A DNA stretch of 64,000 nucleotides from Chryseobacterium gallinarum (GTDB lineage: Bacteria; Bacteroidota; Bacteroidia; Flavobacteriales; Weeksellaceae), in assembly GCF_001021975.1 (NCBI RefSeq), contig NZ_CP009928.1:4468001-4532000 (forward strand), read 5' to 3'. Numbering within the stretch: position 1 is the first letter of the stretch; the number at the start of each line of letters is the position of its first letter. Both the position numbers and the translations under genes were made by a program. The notes beneath the pieces are model-generated. The model did not search any database. It saw only the letters and a program-made list of their open reading frames with translations, and was not told the DNA's origin. Positions 62,164-64,000 of this stretch are shown here, piece after piece.

Positions 62164-62589
62164 TTATTTTTCTAAATATGTTTTCAGGCTATCCCCTATA
62201 ATACTATTCCAGCCTCCGGTGAAACTTTCTCTTGAAAAATTTTCTCCAAGATCTTTAAAATTTTCAATTCCTTCATGGGTTAATTTTACTTGCACACTAT
62301 GGTCTTCCGGGAATAATTCCCAGGTCACAATGGTCTTCAATGGAGAAAAATCAGGATAAGACCAGGAATGCTTCAATAACCGGGCGGGAATAATTTCCAA
62401 AATCTGGCATTGATGATGGTATTTATTTTCACCCCCGGGTTCATAGAAATTAAATACTTTTCCTACTTCAGGTTCAAAATCCTGAATATCAAAATACCAG
62501 GATTTCATTTCATTTTTATCAGTCAATGCTTTCCAAACCTTATCGATAGGAGCATTTATCTTGTATTGAATGATGATTGGCGTATTCAT
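62164..62589 (-). CDS. SRPBCC/AHSA1-type domain protein
   Basis: 141 aa. START-like hydrophobic-ligand fold of the activator-of-Hsp90-ATPase/polyketide-cyclase group: IIQYKINAPIDKVWKALTDK at the start, MKSWYFDIQDFEPEVGKVFN near 28, IIPARLLKHSWSYPDFSPLK near 66, VTWELFPEDHSVQVKLTHEG near 88 and the end SFTGGWNSIIGDSLKTYLEK. Binding role unknown. First gene of an operon with GNAT (3-bp gap) and VOC genes. The three may form a small resistance or stress unit, but nothing in the sequence proves it. Confidence 0.88.
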   Translation of the reverse strand: MNTPIIIQYKINAPIDKVWKALTDKNEMKSWYFDIQDFEPEVGKVFNFYEPGGENKYHHQCQILEIIPARLLKHSWSYPDFSPLKTIVTWELFPEDHSVQVKLTHEGIENFKDLGENFSRESFTGGWNSIIGDSLKTYLEK

Positions 62590-62630
62590 ATTATTAAAGT
62601 TTGAATGAACTACTCAATTATTTTTAACCA

Positions 62631-62777
62631 CAAAAGTCACAAAAGAAACTTAATACTTAAGGTATTTTAAAGTTAATATTTACTATTGAAAAGCACTTAA
62701 GTTTTTATTTACTTTGTGAATCTTATGCAAGTTAACCTTAATTTTAGACTTGGCTTAAATCCTTTTTATGACTTTTG
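62631..62777. repeat. Possible MITE-like element bounded by CAAAAGTCA
   Basis: CAAAAGTCA (62631-62639) is repeated inverted as TGACTTTTG (62769-62777). ACTTAAG-type sequences occur inside near both ends. There is no ORF in this 147-bp stretch, which fills the gap between the SRPBCC and antiporter genes. Similar in size to 27703-27860. Confidence 0.4.
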
Positions 62778-62810
62778 CAGTTTATTTTACTTTATCGTAA
62801 AAATCTTCTG

Positions 62811-64000
62811 TTATCCATGTGAGAATCCGGTAATTTTTGCTTCATCAAAATCCAGCTGCATTTCTATGGCTCTCATTACATGATCATCAAAAATCTTTTC
62901 TTTTTTCATTTTATGCAGTTCGTTCCTCTGCGCCTGGATGATTTGCCTCAGCACATCTTTATTTTCATTGATGGCAGTTACATAGTCGCCTGTGGAAGCC
63001 ATACATTGGGCTTTATCTGCCATCAGCATCATTTCATTTTCCAGTTTATGCCTTTGATGGCGTACCAGGCTGTTGGTTTCTGCAAGTTCTGAAAAATCAT
63101 TTTTCAGTTTGTGAAGTGCCGTTTCTTTCAGCTTACGCATAAGGATAACTTCCTGTTTTTCTTCAGGTAATTCACTTCCGGCATCCTGTATTTTTAGTAA
63201 TTTCAGGATCGGAGCCAATAACAACCCTTGCCCTACTAAAGTAATCAGTATAATAACGAAAGTTACAAACAGAATAATGTTCCGGTGTGGAAAAGCTTCG
63301 CCGTTCGGTAAAAATGCAGGAATAGACAATGCTGCAGCTAAAGAAACTACTCCTCTCATGGCAGCGAAACTGATGATAAAAGGTTCCCTCCAATCCGGTT
63401 TTGGAGCTTTAAGCCTTAATTCTTTGGAACAGAGCCGCGGAAAATACATCAATGCATAACTGTACAATATTCTTGTTCCGATAATAGCACCTCCGATCAC
63501 AATACTATAGAAAATCCCTTCTGAAATGGTATAGTCTTTCATGGCTTCTACCACAACAGGCAGTTCAAGGCCAATTAAAATAAAAATAATAGTATTCATT
63601 AAAAAGATCAGTACACTCCATACATTCCCAGACTGAATTCTTGAGGTATGGCTCAGATAACAGTGAGAATTGTATGACATCAGCAATCCTCCGGCCACTA
63701 CAGCCAGTACTCCCGAAAAATGGAAATGCTCAGCCCCCACATACATAATGTAAGGAACGATAAGGGTAATGACCGTATCTATATTGGAATTGGAAGGAAT
63801 AATCTTTAATAATGCTCCAAACAAAAAGCCTACCGCTACTCCTACCGCAATTCCTCCAATCGCCATGGTAAAGAAATCCTGAATAGCATCCCTCCATATA
63901 AACTGACCGGAAATAACGGCTGCCAATGCAAACTTGAATACAATTAAACTGGATGCATCGTTGATCAGGCTTTCTCCTTCCAGAATACTGGTGATCTTTT
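62811..64000 (-). CDS. CPA1-type Na+/H+ antiporter, 5' end outside window
   Basis: About 396 codons are visible, open at the right window edge. The translation from the edge begins KITSILEGESLINDASSLIV, the conserved CPA1 core including the Asn-Asp pair of the ion site. At least seven further membrane helices follow (for example FFTMAIGGIAVGVAVGFLFG, YIMYVGAEHFHFSGVLAVVA, IISFAAMRGVVSLAAALSIP with the conserved Arg, and IILFVTFVIILITLVGQGLL). A cytosolic tail of ~125 residues (EEKQEVILMRKLKETALHKL to the end) is typical of the group. It exports Na+ in exchange for H+. An internal Met at 63926 is not the start. Confidence 0.93.
   Translation of the reverse strand, partial: KITSILEGESLINDASSLIVFKFALAAVISGQFIWRDAIQDFFTMAIGGIAVGVAVGFLFGALLKIIPSNSNIDTVITLIVPYIMYVGAEHFHFSGVLAVVAGGLLMSYNSHCYLSHTSRIQSGNVWSVLIFLMNTIIFILIGLELPVVVEAMKDYTISEGIFYSIVIGGAIIGTRILYSYALMYFPRLCSKELRLKAPKPDWREPFIISFAAMRGVVSLAAALSIPAFLPNGEAFPHRNIILFVTFVIILITLVGQGLLLAPILKLLKIQDAGSELPEEKQEVILMRKLKETALHKLKNDFSELAETNSLVRHQRHKLENEMMLMADKAQCMASTGDYVTAINENKDVLRQIIQAQRNELHKMKKEKIFDDHVMRAIEMQLDFDEAKITGFSHG

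Overview
The window looks like chromosomal DNA of a Bacteroidota/Flavobacteriia bacterium, most probably Chryseobacterium. It is AT-rich. Several genes are preceded by the Bacteroidota -7 promoter motif TAnnTTTG rather than a -10 box, and Shine-Dalgarno sites are not evident. There is a SusC/SusD pair, a von Willebrand A protein with a type IX secretion sorting tail, and a class A beta-lactamase that resembles the chromosomal CGA/CIA-type enzymes of this genus. I saw no phage, integrase, transposase, CRISPR array, rRNA or tRNA. The genus call rests on family recognition, not on a search.

Layout. 1-8.3 kb: truncated DUF763 gene, two glyoxalase-fold genes, cytosolic thiol peroxidase tpx, monomeric NADP-isocitrate dehydrogenase, a Tat-type metallo-beta-lactamase-fold protein, and an aldo/keto reductase with an adjacent AraC regulator. 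8.5-21.1 kb: small GNAT protein, two further MBL-fold hydrolases, S41 lipoprotein peptidase, non-phosphorylating NADP-GAPDH, an exported second thiol peroxidase, a membrane protein with a TonB-plug-like tail, hutU with a Crp/Fnr-type regulator, a D-2-hydroxyacid dehydrogenase and pcm. 21.3-34.8 kb: Gfo/Idh oxidoreductase, GH5 glycosidase, class A beta-lactamase, 3-hydroxyacyl-CoA dehydrogenase, META lipoprotein, pheT, a DUF417/AraC/methyltransferase group, dnaN and a DgkA-type kinase. 34.9-46.0 kb: GyrI-like protein, T9SS vWA protein, SGNH hydrolase, orphan barstar homologue, purL, a DUF1016 nuclease flanked by direct repeats, WG-repeat protein and purB. 46.3-56.5 kb: two tandem paralogous secreted Cys proteins, then a polysaccharide utilisation locus (GH3, esterase, GH144-like, SusD, SusC). 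56.9-64 kb: DUF4197, DUF493, ArsC-like, deoxynucleoside kinase, a putative beta-propeller protein, glutaminyl cyclase lipoprotein, a GNAT/VOC/SRPBCC operon and a truncated CPA1 Na+/H+ antiporter.

How it works together. The clearest multi-gene system is the PUL at 47.3-56.5 kb. SusC/SusD would import an oligosaccharide released by a surface lipoprotein glucanase, and the GH3 enzyme would finish its hydrolysis. The GH144-like (PF10091) enzyme suggests beta-1,2-glucan as substrate, which is an inference. purL and purB bracket a WG-repeat gene and a DUF1016 nuclease gene that looks inserted next to the purL start. The AraC regulator at 6.7-7.6 kb has an exact 17-nt repeat in its own promoter and in that of the aldo/keto reductase. 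Non-coding space holds many rho-independent terminators and short palindromes (GGGCTTTAGCCC type, TTCACGCAAAG-bounded and AAAAGTCA-bounded elements, GCAGATT-type repeats) that look like dispersed intergenic repeats. Nothing in the window is clearly a wholly new system. The most promising leads are the DUF1016 insertion, the AraC operator pair, the exported peroxidase and the duplicated Cys proteins.
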